Assembly: GCF_001274895.1 (NCBI RefSeq)
Contig: NZ_CP006841.1
Span: 1,178,001 to 1,242,000 of the forward strand
Reading direction: 5' to 3'
Length of the DNA stretch: 64,000 nt
DNA from: Corynebacterium lactis RW2-5
GTDB taxonomy: Bacteria > Actinomycetota > Actinomycetes > Mycobacteriales > Mycobacteriaceae
The notes below the pieces were generated by a model that worked only from the letters and a program-made list of their open reading frames with translations, was not told the DNA's origin and did not search any database. Every line of letters starts with the position of its first letter. Position 1 is the first letter of the stretch. The position numbers and the translations under genes are program-made. This document shows positions 18,207-26,528 of this stretch, piece after piece.

Positions 18207-18247
18207 GAAAGAGGGCGGGAGAGTCGTTGGCACTTTCCCGCCCTTTC
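18207..18247 (+). terminator. GC-rich hairpin between nusA and ylxR
   Basis: Arms GAAAGAGGGCGGGA (18207-18220) and TCCCGCCCTTTC (18236-18247) pair over 12 bp with one bulged A. No T tract follows, so it may be a weak terminator or processing site that lowers readthrough into ylxR-infB. A second stem CCGACG/CGTCGG lies just upstream (about 18183-18201). Confidence 0.45.
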
Positions 18248-18355
18248 GGGTTATGCTTAGAAACGGCCAAAACGACAAAGGCGTAGTTTTTGGTGCCTTA
18301 AAAGCCGTTACTGAAGATGGCAGACGCAACGTAGAAAGGCGGGTGTGGCGCGAGT

Positions 18356-18706
18356 ATGACGAATCCGCGGGTGATTAACCCGAGTTCGAACTCCCTCGCG
18401 CGTACCCGTACTTGCATCGCTACAAGGCAGCGTTGTTCGGAATCGAACCTGCTGCGAGTCGTCGCCTCCGCGGAAGAGGATGGAATCACGGCCATTGTTC
18501 CCGACCCACGGCGTCGAATGCCGGGGCGTGGAGCTTGGATTACTCCAACTTCGGCCGCGTGGGAGACTGCGCACAAGCGTCGCGCTTTTGGCCGCGCACT
18601 GAAGGTGTCCACGCCAGTGGATGCGACTCCGGTGAAGCGCTACATCGATCGCCTCGAAGGCGGGGATGTTCCGCAGAGTCGGAATCAAGAGAAAAGAAAG
18701 ACCTGA
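18356..18706 (+). CDS. ylxR: YlxR-family RNA-binding protein (DUF448)
   Basis: 116 residues between nusA and infB, the usual place of YlxR. The RTCIATRQR segment (about 18-26) corresponds to the family's RTCIGCR signature, here with Ala-Thr replacing Gly-Cys. RRRMPGRGAWITPT matches the GRGAYLC region, again without the cysteine. The family binds RNA or RNase P and acts in regulation and translation. The Lys/Arg-rich C-terminal tail is disordered in appearance. The ATG at 18356 has only a weak purine stretch (AGAAAGG) about 17 nt upstream. Confidence 0.85.
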   Translation: MTNPRVINPSSNSLARTRTCIATRQRCSESNLLRVVASAEEDGITAIVPDPRRRMPGRGAWITPTSAAWETAHKRRAFGRALKVSTPVDATPVKRYIDRLEGGDVPQSRNQEKRKT

Positions 18707-18784
18707 ACACTGATGAGCACACGATGAAGCATCAGCGATGAACGGCAATAAGTAAGAGGGAGCCCAGCAGGCTACTTCCGGTGC

Positions 18785-18816
18785 GCGGATCTTTGACAAG
18801 ACGCAAAGATATCCGC
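18785..18816 (+). other. Stem-loop in the infB leader
   Basis: GCGGAT (18785-18790) pairs with ATCCGC (18811-18816) and CTTTG (18791-18795) with CAAAG (18804-18808), leaving a 2-nt bulge and an 8-nt loop. It abuts the second, longer stem that covers the infB start. Confidence 0.55.
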
Positions 18817-18858
18817 CGGACACTGCTCGGCCCCACTAGTGAGGAGAGCAGTGTCCGG
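18816..18858 (+). promoter_or_regulatory. 13-bp perfect inverted repeat covering the infB start codon
   Basis: CCGGACACTGCTC (18816-18828) is the exact reverse complement of GAGCAGTGTCCGG (18846-18858), with a 17-nt loop. The GTG start of infB (18851-18853) is inside the 3' arm and the Shine-Dalgarno GAGGAG (18841-18846) is at the loop edge. In RNA this would occlude initiation unless melted or bound by a factor. The structure is seen; a regulatory role is inferred. Confidence 0.65.
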
Positions 18859-21721
18859 AAAGCTACGTGTCCATGAGCTCGCAAAGCAGCTCGGGGTCAC
18901 CAGCAAAGAACTACTGGCCGAGCTGAAAGAGCACGGCGAGTTCGTTAAGACAGCTTCTTCGACGGTCGAACCGCCCGTCGTCAAGAAGATGAAGAAGGTA
19001 TACGAGGAGAAGAACGCAGGCTCCGAGCCCGCCGCAGACAAGACTGCGGAGAAGGCTCCCGCGGCTAAGCCAGCAGCGAAGGCTCCGGCAAAGTCCGCCG
19101 CAGCTAAGCCGGTTGCAAAGCCCGCAGCTAAGCCTGCGGCCAAGGCCCCGGCCAAGCCCGCAGCCGCGAAGCCGGGTGCAAAGCCGGCAGCTAAGGCTCC
19201 GGCCAAGCCCGCAGCTCCAAAGGCCGCAGAGAAGGAAGCCCAGTCGAAGCCGGCACCGCGTCCGGGCGCTCGCCCGACACCGGGTGCCGCTTCCAACCAG
19301 GGTGCGCAGCGCTCCGCTGCGAAGCCCTCCGCGACTCCGGCCGCACCGCGCCCGCAGCAGCGCCCCGCCGGCGGTCCGGCAGGCCCGAAGCCGGGCCCAA
19401 AGCCTGGCGCTCGAGCACCGCGCGTCGCCAACAACCCGTTCTCCACGGGTGGGGCGTCCCGTCCGGCTCCGCGCCCGTCGAACATGCCTCGCCCGCAGGG
19501 TGGTAATGCCGGCGGTCGCCCCGGCCCGAAGCCGGGAGCCCGTCCGGGCGGCCCGCGTCCGCAGGGCGGCCAGGGGCGTGGACCGAAGCCGGGTGGCAAT
19601 CGCCCGCAGGGCGGTCAGGGACGTGGCCCAAAGCCGGGCGGTAACCGTCCGTCTCCGGCCATGATGCCATCGCACCCGAATCCTGGACAGATGCCGAGCC
19701 AGTCGTCCCGAGGGGGCGGCTCCGGTGGTCGCGGCCGCGGTGGCGGACCGGGCGGTCCCGGTGGCGGCCCGCGCGGTGGCCGCGGCGGTCGTCGCGGCGG
19801 TACCGCAGGTGCTTTCGGTCGCCCAGGAGGAGCCCCGCGCAAGGGACGCAAGTCGAAGCGGCAGAAGCGCAACGAGTACGAGGCAATGCAAGCTCCGTCC
19901 GTGGTTGGCGGCGTTAAGCTGCCGAACGGCCACGGCGAGACCATTCGCCTCGCACGCGGTGCGTCCCTGTCCGATTTCGCCGAGAAGATCGGTGCAGAGG
20001 CAGCCGCACTGGTTCAGGCGCTGTTCAACCTCGGCGAGATGGTGACCGCGACGGCTTCCGTCTCTGACGAGACCCTGCAGCTGCTGGGCGACGAGATGGA
20101 CTACAAGGTCCAGGTCGTCTCCCCGGAGGACGAGGACCGCGAGCTGCTCGAGTCTTTCGACCTGCAGTACGGCGAGGACGAGGGTGAAGATGAAGATCTT
20201 CAGCAGCGTCCGCCGGTGGTCACCGTCATGGGTCACGTCGACCACGGTAAGACCCGACTGCTCGACACCATCCGCAAGGCGAACGTCGGTAGCCATGAGT
20301 CCGGCGGCATTACCCAGCACATCGGTGCCTACCAGGTCCCGGTGGAGCTCGATGGTGAGTCCCGCAAGGTGACCTTCCTGGATACCCCGGGTCACGAGGC
20401 CTTCACGGCTATGCGTGCCCGCGGTGCAAAGTCCACCGATATCGCGATTCTGGTTGTCGCTGCAGACGACGGCGTGATGCCTCAGACCGTTGAGGCCATC
20501 AACCACGCCAAGGCTGCAGAAGTTCCTATCGTCGTCGCCGTGAACAAGATTGACAAAGATGGTGCCGATCCGCAGAAGATTCGCGGACAGCTCACTGAGT
20601 ACGGTCTTACCGACGAAGAGTGGGGCGGCGACACCATGTTTGTCGACATCTCCGCTAAGCAGGGCACTAATATCGAGAGCCTTCTCGAGGCCGTCCTGCT
20701 TACCGCTGATGCTTCGCTGGATCTGCGTGCTAACCCGAACATGGACGCTCAGGGTGTGGCCATTGAGGCTCACCTCGACCGCGGCCGCGGTTCGGTTGCA
20801 ACCGTCATCGTCCAGCGCGGTACTCTCCGCGTCGGCGATTCGATTGTCGTCGGTGACGCCTACGGCCGTGTGCGCCGCATGGTCGACGAGTACGGCAACG
20901 ATGTCGACGAGGCCGGCCCGTCGCGTCCGGTCCAGGTTCTGGGCTTAACCTCGGTGCCGGGCGCCGGCGACAACCTCCTGGTTGTCGACGAGGACCGCAC
21001 TGCACGCCAGATTGCGGATCGCCGTGACGCGCGTCGTCGAAACGCGATGCAAGCACGTCGTCGTAAGCGCGTCTCCCTGGAGACCCTGGACGAAATCCTG
21101 AAGGAGACCAACACCCTCAACCTGATCTTGAAGGGCGACAACGCCGGTACCGTCGAGGCACTGGAAGAGGCGCTGCTCAAGATCGAGGTCGACGACGAGG
21201 TTGCTCTGAACATCATCGACCGCGGCGTCGGTGCTGTCACTCAGACCAACGTTTCGCTGGCCGCTGCGTCTGACGCCGTCATCATCGGCTTCAACGTCCG
21301 TGCCGAGGGCAAGGCTACCGAGGCGGCGAACGCCGAGGGTGTCGACATCCGCTACTACACGGTCATCTACCGCGCCATCGAAGAGGTCGAGGCTGCCCTG
21401 AAGGGTATGCTCAAGCCGATCTACGAGGAGAAGGACCTGGGTCGCGCAGAGATCCGCGCAATCTTCAAGTCCTCCGCTGTCGGCCTCATCGCCGGTTGCA
21501 TGGTCGAGTCCGGCAAGATGCGCCGCAATGCCAAGGTCCGCTTGGTTCGTGACGGCAACGTTGTTACCGATGGTGCGACAATTGAGTCGCTGCGCCGCGA
21601 GAAGGACGATGCGACCGAAGTTGCTGCTGGCTACGAGTGCGGTATGGTGCTGTCCTACCCGGATATCCAGGTTGGTGACTTCATCGAGGCTTACGAGATG
21701 GTTGAGGTGCCACGCACCTAG
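18851..21721 (+). CDS. infB: Translation initiation factor IF-2
   Basis: GTPase that places fMet-tRNA on the 30S subunit and promotes subunit joining. 956 residues. The N-terminal IF2N domain ([19 protein letters not shown]) is followed by a long low-complexity Lys/Pro/Ala then Gly/Arg/Pro-rich linker (about 60-350) built of PAAKP/APAKPAA and RPQGG/GPKPGG repeats. A second N-terminal helical domain lies before the G domain. G1 is GHVDHGKT at 461-468, then DTPGHEAF and NKID. Domains II-IV follow. The GTG start is chosen for the GAGGAG about 4 nt upstream and homology (SGKLRVHEL). The start lies in a 13-bp stem. A terminator follows the gene. Confidence 0.96.
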   Translation: MSGKLRVHELAKQLGVTSKELLAELKEHGEFVKTASSTVEPPVVKKMKKVYEEKNAGSEPAADKTAEKAPAAKPAAKAPAKSAAAKPVAKPAAKPAAKAPAKPAAAKPGAKPAAKAPAKPAAPKAAEKEAQSKPAPRPGARPTPGAASNQGAQRSAAKPSATPAAPRPQQRPAGGPAGPKPGPKPGARAPRVANNPFSTGGASRPAPRPSNMPRPQGGNAGGRPGPKPGARPGGPRPQGGQGRGPKPGGNRPQGGQGRGPKPGGNRPSPAMMPSHPNPGQMPSQSSRGGGSGGRGRGGGPGGPGGGPRGGRGGRRGGTAGAFGRPGGAPRKGRKSKRQKRNEYEAMQAPSVVGGVKLPNGHGETIRLARGASLSDFAEKIGAEAAALVQALFNLGEMVTATASVSDETLQLLGDEMDYKVQVVSPEDEDRELLESFDLQYGEDEGEDEDLQQRPPVVTVMGHVDHGKTRLLDTIRKANVGSHESGGITQHIGAYQVPVELDGESRKVTFLDTPGHEAFTAMRARGAKSTDIAILVVAADDGVMPQTVEAINHAKAAEVPIVVAVNKIDKDGADPQKIRGQLTEYGLTDEEWGGDTMFVDISAKQGTNIESLLEAVLLTADASLDLRANPNMDAQGVAIEAHLDRGRGSVATVIVQRGTLRVGDSIVVGDAYGRVRRMVDEYGNDVDEAGPSRPVQVLGLTSVPGAGDNLLVVDEDRTARQIADRRDARRRNAMQARRRKRVSLETLDEILKETNTLNLILKGDNAGTVEALEEALLKIEVDDEVALNIIDRGVGAVTQTNVSLAAASDAVIIGFNVRAEGKATEAANAEGVDIRYYTVIYRAIEEVEAALKGMLKPIYEEKDLGRAEIRAIFKSSAVGLIAGCMVESGKMRRNAKVRLVRDGNVVTDGATIESLRREKDDATEVAAGYECGMVLSYPDIQVGDFIEAYEMVEVPRT

Positions 21722-21764
21722 TAACGCTAATTGTCAGTATGTTGAACGCTGCGTGAACCTCTGG

Positions 21765-21792
21765 AAAGGCGCTCCCTTGTGGGGCGCCTTTT
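21765..21792 (+). terminator. Rho-independent terminator after infB
   Basis: AAAGGCGC (21765-21772) pairs with GCGCCTTT (21784-21791), with an 11-nt loop and a short T tract. It ends the nusA-infB operon; the next promoter hexamer starts 4 nt later. Confidence 0.75.
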
Positions 21793-21795
21793 GCG

Positions 21796-21801
21796 TAGCC
21801 T
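21796..21801 (+). promoter_or_regulatory. -10 hexamer TAGCCT of the low-GC hypothetical gene
   Basis: TAGCCT immediately after the infB terminator, 7 nt before the ATG at 21809. Fits a leaderless start. Confidence 0.45.
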
Positions 21802-21808
21802 ATGCCAC

Positions 21809-22480
21809 ATGGGCTTCAATACTAATCTTCTTGCACTCTCAGATGAGCTACCTCGAACCAATATCCTGAACTACCCTCCGGCAAGCGCTGAGGAGACCCT
21901 CGCGCAGCTAGAAAAGTTGTGGCCAGGGAAATTTGAGTTCGATAGTGAGGTGACGATTGAGGACGGACACGATCGGTACTTCCATGCAGTAGCCTTCGGC
22001 CCGACACTGCTTTTTGGTACTGATTTGGTTGATTTCTTGCGGGAAGATACCGCGCTAGCAAATGATCCGCGTGGGCAATGGGCATTAAGTATGAATAGTG
22101 TCGTTGATTTTTGCCACTACAAGACTCCGACCAGGGAACTGGAAGCCTCCTGTGAAGATTACGGCTTCGATATGCAGAAATTTTTCCATTCGGATTCGCT
22201 GTTAGAATTCGAGGTACCGTTTGCTAACGGAGAACACCCATTGGTCTTAGATACGACAGAGGTGACGCAGTGGGAAGAGGCCAATAGATGCCCTGCTCCG
22301 AGGGATAAAAACGGTGAGGTGAGTTTTCTCTTCCATCCGTTGGAGTTGGGAAATGCCGCAGTGAAGTGGATTTTTGGCGTTGAGGGAGAGACTCCGTCGT
22401 CCGACAGCGTGATGGATTCTCTCCCGGACTGCTCGCATGTCAATGGGTTGCCGATGTATCGCTTCGTGGAGCGTGGCTAA
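21809..22480 (+). CDS. Hypothetical protein, lower GC than neighbours
   Basis: 223 residues, family not recognised with confidence. The N-terminus MGFNTNLLALSDELPR is followed by an acidic protein rich in aromatic residues (HDRYFHAVAFGPTLLFGTDLVDFLRE, FCHYKTPTRELEASCEDYGF); no signal peptide or membrane segment is seen. The MGxxTxLLxxxD start recalls small actinobacterial proteins of unknown function. Base composition differs from the operon around it: I count 29 G/C in 60 nt at 21901-21960 against 36 in 60 at 21601-21660. The start at 21809 follows the TAGCCT hexamer by 7 nt; a frame from 21779 would begin inside the terminator. Possibly acquired laterally between infB and rbfA. Confidence 0.65.
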   Translation: MGFNTNLLALSDELPRTNILNYPPASAEETLAQLEKLWPGKFEFDSEVTIEDGHDRYFHAVAFGPTLLFGTDLVDFLREDTALANDPRGQWALSMNSVVDFCHYKTPTRELEASCEDYGFDMQKFFHSDSLLEFEVPFANGEHPLVLDTTEVTQWEEANRCPAPRDKNGEVSFLFHPLELGNAAVKWIFGVEGETPSSDSVMDSLPDCSHVNGLPMYRFVERG

Positions 22481-22877
22481 GAGTGCCTGTGTAACACATA
22501 TTTCAACTAACGGACGCTACTAGCCTCACTGTAAATCACCTGAAAACTATTGGTTCGCGTAATTGATTCGCGACTATCCCTACTATCAGCTAGCGGTGAA
22601 GACCTGAACATCGTATTCGACTTCGTGCGTTGGAGCGAAAGGCAGTGCAAAGCGACCGGGCTCGGCTAAAGCCTTGGTGTTTCCGGTTCGGATTTATGTA
22701 GTGTTTTAAGTTAGTATTAGCAGTTCTTTGTACAAATCCTCCTCTGCCGGGCCGGATCTGGACCGGATTTGGGCCGGATTCAGCGCAACGGCAGTTCACG
22801 CCCTGCGCCCCAAAGATTGAGGTAAGGGTTAGGTACGCTTTGATACGAAAAATAGGTAGGGATAGGGAGCAGTCAAA
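22481..22877. other. 397-nt intergenic region before rbfA
   Basis: AT-richer than its surroundings up to about 22740, then a GC-rich block with three 11-nt tandem repeats. No ORF looks coding (the 69-codon minus-strand frame here is explained by the repeats). AGGGAG about 8 nt before the rbfA ATG is its likely ribosome-binding site. I found no clear terminator for the upstream gene. Confidence 0.6.
22749..22781. repeat. Three 11-nt tandem repeats GGRCCGGATYY
   Basis: GGGCCGGATCT, GGACCGGATTT and GGGCCGGATTC follow each other without spacers. The 11-nt period puts each copy on nearly the same face of the helix, as in an operator array. About 100 nt upstream of rbfA. Confidence 0.7.
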
Positions 22878-23312
22878 ATGGCAGATCCAGCACGCGCACG
22901 CCGACTGTCCAAGCGGATTTTGGAAATTGTCGCCAGCGCTATTGAGCGCGAGATTAAGGACCGTCGACTTGAACTAGTCACCATCACGGATTGCCGCGTT
23001 ACTGGCGACCTTCATGACGCGACTGTTTTCTACACTGTGCGCGGTCGTACTCTCGAGGAGGAGCCGGATTACGCCACCGCCGAGGCCGCGCTGGACAAAG
23101 CCAAGGGCCAGCTGCGTAGCCTCGTTGGGCGTGGCACTGGCGTTCGCTACACCCCGACGCTGACTTTCGAAGTCGACACCGTGCCAGAAGCCAGCGCCCA
23201 CATGGAGGACCTGCTGGAGAAGACACGCGCTCGCGACGCGGAATTGGCAGAGTTGGCGAAGAATGCGAAGCCGGCCGGGGAATCGAACCCGTACCGCGGC
23301 GCAGACGAATAA
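22878..23312 (+). CDS. rbfA: Ribosome-binding factor A
   Basis: Late-stage 30S maturation factor. 144 residues with the type-II KH-like fold: N-terminal [24 protein letters not shown], central [21 protein letters not shown], and [15 protein letters not shown] near the end of the domain. The C-terminal 40 residues are charged and probably flexible. AGGGAG precedes the ATG. nrnA follows after 19 nt, so both are probably one transcript. Confidence 0.94.
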   Translation: MADPARARRLSKRILEIVASAIEREIKDRRLELVTITDCRVTGDLHDATVFYTVRGRTLEEEPDYATAEAALDKAKGQLRSLVGRGTGVRYTPTLTFEVDTVPEASAHMEDLLEKTRARDAELAELAKNAKPAGESNPYRGADE

Positions 23313-23331
23313 TTTATAAGGAGGCCCCACT

Positions 23332-24384
23332 GTGACAACCTCTCCGCAGGCCCAAGAGCAAGCTGCCCACCAGCTCTCGCAGGCAATCGGCCGCCATATG
23401 TCGAAGCCGATTCAGCAGACTCAGGCCATGCTGACTGATGCTAAGAAGGTCGGCGTTGTCTGCCATGTCCACCCCGATGCGGATGCCGTGGGAGCGGCGG
23501 CCGCAATGGTCATGGCCCTGCGCCAGAGGGGCCTGTGGGCGGTGGCGTCCTACGGCAACAACGAGCTGCCCGCCAAGTCCCTGCTAACCATTCCCGGATG
23601 GGACTCCTTCGTGCCGTTTACGCAGCTCGATGAGGACATCGACACGTGGATTACCGTGGATTGCGCAAGCCCAGGGCGGCTCGGACAGCTAGAGGAGCGC
23701 CTCATGAGCTCCGACCGCCTCATCAACGTCGACCATCACCCGACCAATACCCGGTTCGGCACCATTGACCTGGTTGATGAGTACTCCGAGTCCACCACGA
23801 TGGTATTGCTCGACTTCTTCGGCGTATGGGGCATTAAGCTGACCCGGGAGATGGCGCATGCCCTCTACGCGGGACTGCTCACAGACACCGCATCCTTCCA
23901 CTTCGGCCGCTCGCGGATGCACACCGCAGCCGCACGCCTGTTGGATAAGGGCTTGGACCCGCGCACCATCGGCGCCCAGCTCCTGGAGGAGCACCCCTTT
24001 GCTTACCTTCCTTTCCTGGGCAAAGTCCTCTCAACAGCCGTTCACGACAAGGCCTGGGGCAACGGCGTTGGCCTGGTTCACGTGACGATTTCCCACGAGG
24101 ATCAGCGCGATGTCGGCCACGACGAGATTGAAGCCGTCATCGACATCGTCCGTACCACCAACGCGGCCGATGCCTGCGCGGTGCTGAAGGAGTACACGCC
24201 CGGCGTGTGGAGCATCTCTCTGCGCTCCCGCGAGCTCGTCGATGTCTCCCAGGTCGCTCTTTCCCTCGGCGGTGGCGGCCATCTGCGCGCCGCGGGCATT
24301 ACCATCGAGGGCACGCGCGAGGAGGTCGTCGCCGCGCTGTTAGGTGCTTCTGAGGTGGCCTCTGCCACCGTTGACTTCGAGTAG
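23332..24384 (+). CDS. nrnA: DHH/DHHA1 phosphoesterase, NrnA-like (oligoribonuclease/pAp phosphatase)
   Basis: 350 residues. The N-terminal DHH domain carries CHVHPDADAVGAA (about 44-56), a metal-binding VDCASPG and the NVDHHPTN motif that gives the family its name. The C-terminal DHHA1 domain ends with SLGGGGHLRAAGITIEG. NrnA proteins degrade nano-RNA and dephosphorylate pAp; in mycobacteria related proteins also act on cyclic di-AMP intermediates. The GTG start has AAGGAGG 8 nt upstream. It follows rbfA as in many Gram-positive and actinobacterial genomes. The MATE gene starts 22 nt after its stop. Confidence 0.9.
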   Translation: MTTSPQAQEQAAHQLSQAIGRHMSKPIQQTQAMLTDAKKVGVVCHVHPDADAVGAAAAMVMALRQRGLWAVASYGNNELPAKSLLTIPGWDSFVPFTQLDEDIDTWITVDCASPGRLGQLEERLMSSDRLINVDHHPTNTRFGTIDLVDEYSESTTMVLLDFFGVWGIKLTREMAHALYAGLLTDTASFHFGRSRMHTAAARLLDKGLDPRTIGAQLLEEHPFAYLPFLGKVLSTAVHDKAWGNGVGLVHVTISHEDQRDVGHDEIEAVIDIVRTTNAADACAVLKEYTPGVWSISLRSRELVDVSQVALSLGGGGHLRAAGITIEGTREEVVAALLGASEVASATVDFE

Positions 24385-24406
24385 TCCGCAGAGGGAGAAG
24401 GCCTGC

Positions 24407-25774
24407 ATGTCTTCGCTTAACGACGACTCCTCGGTCGCTCACTCCAGGGAAGTCACGTTTCGTACTATTGTCTCCCTGGCCCTACCTGCGCTGGGAGTTC
24501 TCGCGGCTCCGGCCCTGTACGTGCTGTTGGATACGGCCGTGATTGGTCGGCTCGGTGCGGTTGAGCTAGCTGCTCTGGCCGCCGGTTCCACGGTCTTTTC
24601 AGTGGTGACGACCCAGCTGACGTTCCTCGCCTACGGTACGACCGCTCGCGCCTCGCGCGCATTCGGCCGCGGCGCAGTGAAGGATGCTGTGGCGGAAGGG
24701 CTGCAGGCAACGTGGGTGGCGCTGCTTGTCGGTGGCATTCTTTTCGCCGTCGTAGGGATATTCGCACCGACTTTTACATCCTGGCTGACCCCGGAGCAGA
24801 CGGTCGCCCGCGAGGCGGGAATCTGGCTGCGTATTGCGGCCTTTGCGATTCCGCTGACGCTGATTGCCCAGGCGGGAAACGGCTGGCTGCGCGGTATCCA
24901 GAACACTCGCGCACCACTCGTCTACGTGCTCGCGGGGCTCGGACCGGCTGCTTTGGCGATTATTCCGCTGGTTTCGGCATTCGGTCTGGCCGGCTCGGCC
25001 ATGGCGGTGCTGGGCGGTGAGCTGATTACCGGAACCCTATTTTTGCGCCGTTTGTTGCGCGAGTGTGCGAAGCGAGAGATTGCCCTCGCACCTCGTCGCG
25101 AGGTAATTGTCAGTCAGCTTGTGCTGGGCCGTGACCTGATTGTCCGCTCGTTGTCGTTCCAGGTCGCATTCCTCTCGGCGGCCGCAGTCGCGGGACGCGT
25201 CGGCGCGACGTCTCTGGGCGGCCACCAGGTGATGCTGCAACTGTGGAATTTGATTTCGCTACTGCTGGATTCTCTCGCCATTGCTGCTCAGACGCTGGTT
25301 GGTGCGGCGCTGGGTGCTGGCACCGTCGCTGTAGCCAGGTGGACGGGCCGGCGGGTGACTTACTGGTCAGCAGGTATCTCGGTTGGATTGGCGGTCGTTT
25401 TCGCCGTTCTCAACGCCGCAATAGTGCGTCTGTTTACCTCTCACGATGGGGTGATTGATGCAGTCGTCAGTGGCCCCTGGTGGATTTTGGTAGCGATGAT
25501 TCCGATAGGAGGCGTTGTCTTCGCGCTCGATGGTGTGCTTCTTGGTGCCAGCGACGCAGCCTATCTGCGAAATGCGACAGTCGCCTCGGTACTGCTCGGT
25601 TTCCTGCCGCCGGTGTGGCTGGCGAACTTCTTCGGCTGGGGACTGGGCGGCATTTGGGCGGGCCTGCTGCTGTTCATGATCCTGCGCCTCGCGTTTGTTA
25701 CGGTGCGTTTTATGGGAACGAAGTGGCATGGCGCCGCGCACGCCGGTTCAGAAGTGTCTTCCGAAGCGCAGTGA
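24407..25774 (+). CDS. MATE family efflux transporter (DinF type)
   Basis: 455-residue polytopic membrane protein with about 12 hydrophobic segments, matching the MATE superfamily of Na+/H+-coupled multidrug exporters. Typical features: N-terminal IVSLALPALGVLAAPALYVLLDTAVIGRLG (TM1 with the LPA motif and the D/TAVIG element), the internal LALAAGSTVF-type region, and the repeat in the second half (GATSLGGHQVMLQLWNL). The DinF subgroup is suggested by similarity and by the nrnA-dinF neighbourhood usual in actinobacteria. The ATG at 24407 has GGGAGAAGG upstream; the longer frame overlaps nrnA. Its TGA shares a base with the next ATG (TGATG). Substrate unknown. Confidence 0.88.
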   Translation: MSSLNDDSSVAHSREVTFRTIVSLALPALGVLAAPALYVLLDTAVIGRLGAVELAALAAGSTVFSVVTTQLTFLAYGTTARASRAFGRGAVKDAVAEGLQATWVALLVGGILFAVVGIFAPTFTSWLTPEQTVAREAGIWLRIAAFAIPLTLIAQAGNGWLRGIQNTRAPLVYVLAGLGPAALAIIPLVSAFGLAGSAMAVLGGELITGTLFLRRLLRECAKREIALAPRREVIVSQLVLGRDLIVRSLSFQVAFLSAAAVAGRVGATSLGGHQVMLQLWNLISLLLDSLAIAAQTLVGAALGAGTVAVARWTGRRVTYWSAGISVGLAVVFAVLNAAIVRLFTSHDGVIDAVVSGPWWILVAMIPIGGVVFALDGVLLGASDAAYLRNATVASVLLGFLPPVWLANFFGWGLGGIWAGLLLFMILRLAFVTVRFMGTKWHGAAHAGSEVSSEAQ

Positions 25775-26508
25775 TGAGGTTGGGCGCGCAGCAAACCCTG
25801 ACAATCTTTCATCGGAGATTGCTCGGCAGAATCTCGCGCGCAGAGGTATGCGCGTCGATGCATGTCTATACGTCGACCAGCCAAGCTGCCGGAGGCCCCG
25901 ATGAACTCGCCGCCACCGCTATCGAAGCCCTCACCCCGCTCGAGAGGGAACAATCCAAGGGCTTTTCGGAAAAGCGCCTGCGTGAGTTCGCTCTAGGAAG
26001 GCTGCTGGCTCGCCGCTGCCTACAAGACGCAGGTGCGCAGAGCTCCTCTCGCGAGGGGATCGGCATCGGCCCCGACCGCGGTCCACAGTGGCCTGATGGC
26101 ATTGTTGGCTCCATCAGTCATTGTCCGGGCGCGTTCGCCGCGATAGTCGGGCACAATGCGTCGCTTGCGGGAATCGGCATCGATGTCGAGGCTCAGCAGG
26201 AGATATCCCCCGGCATCTTAGAGGCGGTGCTTCGCAGTGACGAGGGCCACGATGATGCTCTGGTTAAATTCTCCGCAAAGGAGTCGCTCTACAAGCTTTG
26301 GGCACCGATTATGGGGCAGTGGTTGGACTTCTCGGAGGCCTCGGTGCGTCTAGTAGAGTGCTCCGAACAGCTGTCGGGGCACCGCGCCGGCGAAATTGAG
26401 TACACGTTGCACACGGAAGAGCCAACCCCGGAAGTCTTTTCTCGGGTCAAAGGGCTATGGCTGGCCGGCCCCGACCTCGTGGCCACAGCAGCCTGGATCA
26501 ACGCCTAG
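25774..26508 (+). CDS. 4'-phosphopantetheinyl transferase (EntD/Sfp-type)
   Basis: Transfers 4'-phosphopantetheine from CoA to a serine of carrier domains (fatty acid synthase I, polyketide or peptide synthases). 244 residues from the ATG that overlaps the MATE stop. Motifs: WPDGIVGSISHC (about 106-117), GIGIDVE with metal ligands Asp137 and Glu139, and FSAKESLYKLW with Glu170 and Lys174. These match the PptT/EntD class of actinobacteria, where the enzyme is needed for mycolate-type lipid synthesis. An ATG at 25858 is an alternative start but would lose the conserved N-terminal strand. Converges on truB with a 20-nt gap. Confidence 0.9.
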   Translation: MRLGAQQTLTIFHRRLLGRISRAEVCASMHVYTSTSQAAGGPDELAATAIEALTPLEREQSKGFSEKRLREFALGRLLARRCLQDAGAQSSSREGIGIGPDRGPQWPDGIVGSISHCPGAFAAIVGHNASLAGIGIDVEAQQEISPGILEAVLRSDEGHDDALVKFSAKESLYKLWAPIMGQWLDFSEASVRLVECSEQLSGHRAGEIEYTLHTEEPTPEVFSRVKGLWLAGPDLVATAAWINA

Positions 26509-26528
26509 AGCCTTCAGAGTCCCAGAGC

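Noticed and set aside
19021..19860. Tandem repeats in the infB linker as a separate repeat element
   Set aside because: They are codons of the Lys/Pro/Ala and Gly/Arg-rich linker, not an independent element.
18911..20773. Long minus-strand open frame opposite infB (about 620 codons)
   Set aside because: Antisense shadow of infB's repetitive, GC-rich sequence; no conserved motif and no promoter.
22590..22799. Small minus-strand frame between the 21809 gene and rbfA
   Set aside because: Coincides with the 11-nt repeats and AT-rich spacer; no ribosome-binding site or conservation visible.
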